Under the pieces are notes generated by a model, which saw only the letters and a program-made list of their open reading frames with translations, made no database searches and was not told where the DNA came from. From Levyella massiliensis (GTDB taxonomy: Bacteria > Bacillota > Clostridia > Tissierellales > Peptoniphilaceae): a stretch of 64,000 bases of DNA. Position numbers and translations under genes: made by a program. Positions 61,873 through 64,000 of this stretch are shown piece after piece (positions within the stretch are counted from its first letter, which is position 1; every line of letters begins with the position of its first letter). The stretch spans positions 709,695-773,694 of the forward strand of contig NZ_HG529490.1 of assembly GCF_000308275.2 (NCBI RefSeq), written 5' to 3'.

Positions 61873-63118
61873 TTTGGTCATTATCGGCGGCGGACCGGCT
61901 GGTTTGGCTGCTGCGATCGAAGCTCATAAGCAAGGCATTACGAACAGCATCATTATAGAGCGCGATCGCGAACTTGGTGGCATTTTAAACCAATGCATCC
62001 ACAGCGGATTCGGCCTGCAGGAATTTAAGGAAGAACTCACCGGGCCGGAATATGCTCGTCGCTTCATCGATGATGTGAAGGCGTTAGGCATCCCCTATTT
62101 GCTCAACACCATGGTGGTGGAACTCAATGAAAAAAAACAGATCCTGGCCATGAATCAAGAGGGCGTGTTGGAAATACAGGCGCGCGCCGTCATTTTAGCC
62201 ATGGGTTGTCGAGAACGAAGCGCCGGTGCGGTGGCCATGGGCGGAACACGTCCCGCCGGCATTCTGACCGCAGGAACCGCACAGCGGCTAATCAATATGG
62301 AAGGTCTGATGGTAGGCAAAGAGATCGTGATCTACGGCTCGGGCGACATCGGTCTCATCATGGCACGTCGCTTAACGCTTGAAGGCGCACACGTAGCCTG
62401 CGTTGTGGAAATCGAACCGCATTCAAGCGGTCTCGCGCGCAATGTGGCCCAATGCCTTGACGATTATGACATTCCCTTATTACTCCAACACAATATCCAT
62501 GCCGTGCACGGACATGACCGCGTAACAGGCGTTACCCTCTGTCAGGTTGACGAGCATCGCCAAGAAATTCCCGGTACAGAACAGGACATTCCTTGCGATA
62601 CCCTGCTCCTCTCCATTGGTCTTATTCCGGAAAATGAACTGTCAGGCCAAGCACACATTCCACTTCATCCGAAAACGCGCGGCCCTCTGGTCACCTCGCA
62701 TTTGGAAACAACGCAGGAAGGCATTTTTGCCTGCGGCAATGTCTTGCATGTACATGACATCGTGGACTATGTCACCCGCGAAAGCCGTGAAGCCGGAAGA
62801 AATGCCGCTCACTATCTGCTCGACGGTGCCTTTGCCCACACAACCCTTGAAACCAAAGCCGGCGATGGCATCGCCTATGTACTGCCCTCCACCATTGATA
62901 CAGAAGATGCGACGGGTGCCTCTTTATCGTTTCGTCCCACAAAAAAATTTACGCAAGCGGAGCTTGTGCTTTCCTCCGGCGATACCGTCCTTGCTCGTTT
63001 CCCCAGACGCGTCCTTGTACCATCCCAGATGGGCAATCTCCCGGTAAAGCCATCGCTCTTGGCCATGGCGGAGGGGACGCTGACGCTAAGCGTTTGTGAA
63101 AAGGAGGTAAAGGCATGA
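61859..63118 (+). CDS. FAD/NAD(P)-dependent oxidoreductase, second subunit
   Basis: 419-residue pyridine nucleotide-disulphide type flavoprotein: LVIIGGGPAGLAAAIEAHKQG at the start, CIHSGFGLQEFKEELTGPEYA, VILAMGCRERS, a second nucleotide fold IVIYGSGDIGLIMARRL, and GIFACGNVLHVHDIVDYVTRESREAGRNAA. It sits between the GlpA-like gene (14-bp overlap) and the DUF1667 gene (4-bp overlap) and is probably part of one enzyme complex. Confidence 0.88.
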   Translation: MLHYDLVIIGGGPAGLAAAIEAHKQGITNSIIIERDRELGGILNQCIHSGFGLQEFKEELTGPEYARRFIDDVKALGIPYLLNTMVVELNEKKQILAMNQEGVLEIQARAVILAMGCRERSAGAVAMGGTRPAGILTAGTAQRLINMEGLMVGKEIVIYGSGDIGLIMARRLTLEGAHVACVVEIEPHSSGLARNVAQCLDDYDIPLLLQHNIHAVHGHDRVTGVTLCQVDEHRQEIPGTEQDIPCDTLLLSIGLIPENELSGQAHIPLHPKTRGPLVTSHLETTQEGIFACGNVLHVHDIVDYVTRESREAGRNAAHYLLDGAFAHTTLETKAGDGIAYVLPSTIDTEDATGASLSFRPTKKFTQAELVLSSGDTVLARFPRRVLVPSQMGNLPVKPSLLAMAEGTLTLSVCEKEVKA

Positions 63119-63501
63119 ATACACCGCGAGAAATGCTCTGCATTGTTTGTCCTGTGGGTTGTACTCTGAAGGTCACAAAAAGTGGCGATTCCCTTCATGT
63201 GGAAGGCAATGCCTGTCCGCGCGGCGCACGCTACGCCATGCAGGAATGCATCACTCCGGAAAGAAACATTGCTTCGACGATTCGTGTGCGCCATGGCATT
63301 CGCCCCGTCGTATCGGTCAAAACAGATGCTGCCATTCCAAAAGATAAAATCTTTGAGGCCATGGCTTGCATCAATCACACCGTCGTCGACGCACCGGTGG
63401 CCGCCGGACAAGTGCTGATTCCGAACCTTTTCGGCTCGGATGTGAATATCGTAGCCACCCACGATTTGGAACGAAAGGAGATTGCATGCAAGAAAGAATG
63501 A
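63115..63501 (+). CDS. DUF1667 protein (third subunit of the oxidoreductase complex)
   Basis: 128-residue protein with Cys pairs CIVCPVGCTL and GNACPRGARYAMQEC, likely binding an iron-sulfur cluster; DUF1667 proteins usually follow this flavoprotein pair. It overlaps its upstream gene by 4 bp (ATGA) and the next gene by 16 bp, showing tight coupling. Confidence 0.88.
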   Translation: MNTPREMLCIVCPVGCTLKVTKSGDSLHVEGNACPRGARYAMQECITPERNIASTIRVRHGIRPVVSVKTDAAIPKDKIFEAMACINHTVVDAPVAAGQVLIPNLFGSDVNIVATHDLERKEIACKKE

Positions 63502-64000
63502 TTTCGGTACAGAGCTCTGCCGGTTTTCCACTGTCAGCCATGCTTTGTACCCACGACGGTGCGACAGAAAGTCACGGACTTGTACAAATTTTGCATGGTA
63601 TGCAGGAGCATAAGGAACGCTACTTGCCCTTTGCCCGCTTTCTTTGCGACAACGGCTATGATGTCCTCCTGCATGACCATCTCGGCCACGGCAAAAGCGT
63701 CAGTGCCGAACATCCGCTGGGCGATATGGTAACCATGGAGAATGTGCTGGAAGACATTGACCGCGTTCGGCATGCCGTGCCGGAAGCGCCGCGTACCATC
63801 TGCTTTGGGCACAGCATGGGCTCCTTTTTAGCTCGCCTCTATGCCGCACAACGGCCGGTGGATCTTCTCATTGCCTGCGGCACGGGACAAACGCCTACGC
63901 TCATGGCGCGCGTTGTGCAAGCCATTCTCTTCTTCTTCCCCAAACACGCGCCGCTCGGAAGCATACAAAAACTCGTCATGGGCGGCTTTCAAAAACGGAG
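63486..64000 (+). CDS. Alpha/beta hydrolase, monoacylglycerol-lipase-like (3' truncated by window)
   Basis: At least 171 residues, open to the right edge. The fold is shown by LVQILHGMQEHKERYLPFARFLCDNGYDVLLHDHLGHGKS and the nucleophile elbow CFGHSMGSFLAR; it resembles serine hydrolases of the lysophospholipase/monoacylglycerol lipase type. The ATG at 63486 follows AAAGGAG with 6-nt spacing and overlaps the DUF1667 gene by 16 bp. If it releases glycerol from lipids, it would fit the glycerol-3-phosphate-type oxidase operon. Confidence 0.85.
   Translation, partial: MQERMISVQSSAGFPLSAMLCTHDGATESHGLVQILHGMQEHKERYLPFARFLCDNGYDVLLHDHLGHGKSVSAEHPLGDMVTMENVLEDIDRVRHAVPEAPRTICFGHSMGSFLARLYAAQRPVDLLIACGTGQTPTLMARVVQAILFFFPKHAPLGSIQKLVMGGFQKR

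Overview
The window looks like a chromosomal segment of a low-to-moderate GC, anaerobic, Gram-positive Firmicute. Clues are a methionine T-box leader, a guanine riboswitch, a DtxR-type controlled feo locus with its small Cys-rich partner, an iron-containing alcohol dehydrogenase, a DUF3793/flavodoxin pair, a pyrophosphate-type phosphofructokinase, lipoprotein signal peptides, and strong AGGAGG ribosome binding sites with several TTG starts. A Clostridia/Tissierellia relative such as Peptoniphilaceae is my best guess, but no marker gene in the window proves it.

Layout. 1-6.3 kb: end of an unknown membrane protein, a 12-unit hairpin array, a ClC channel and a YhaO/YhaN-like nuclease pair. 6.3-17.6 kb: trmL, a complete aspartate-to-threonine operon (aspartokinase, asd, hom, thrC, thrB), queH, 5-formyl-THF cyclo-ligase, dCMP deaminase, an 8-unit hairpin array, a RidA protein and a VWA lipoprotein. 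17.7-24.1 kb: metNIQ behind a T-box, then a two-gene ABC exporter preceded by a 20-residue cationic peptide ORF. 24.2-32.2 kb: SLC13 permease, chorismate mutase overlapping cstA, PPK2, a second 12-unit array, pyridoxal kinase-like, uridine kinase-like and tRNA-Ala. 32.2-39.7 kb: a TIM-barrel protein, Fe-ADH, MATE, and an operon of brnQ, amino-acid racemase and ATP-grasp ligase that suggests a D-amino-acid peptidoglycan cross-bridge. 40-44.7 kb: an mglBAC sugar importer. 45-48.4 kb: a PD-(D/E)XK-like gene bracketed by two 308-bp direct repeats, then a second brnQ. 48.4-55.6 kb: feoA, feoB and a Cys-rich partner, a guanine-riboswitch-controlled purine permease, and an asparagine synthetase lacking its glutaminase nucleophile. 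55.7-64 kb: DUF3793, flavodoxin, a hairpin array, DJ-1, PPi-type PFK, D-amino-acid transaminase, a GlpA/GlpB/DUF1667-type oxidase operon and a truncated alpha/beta hydrolase.

Most notable observations. (1) The MglB-type binding protein appears circularly permuted: its chain starts in the middle of the normal fold and the normal N-terminal lobe segment is at its C-terminus, with the sugar contacts kept. Its permease partner carries an extra cytoplasmic domain of about 230 residues, predicted coiled coil. (2) Six hairpin arrays of three unrelated sequence families share one architecture: 37-38-bp palindromic units separated by either 16-17 or 26-27 bp, lengths that differ by about one helical turn. 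Five of the six sit between convergent genes. (3) A nuclease-like gene is framed by a 308-bp duplication of one such array.
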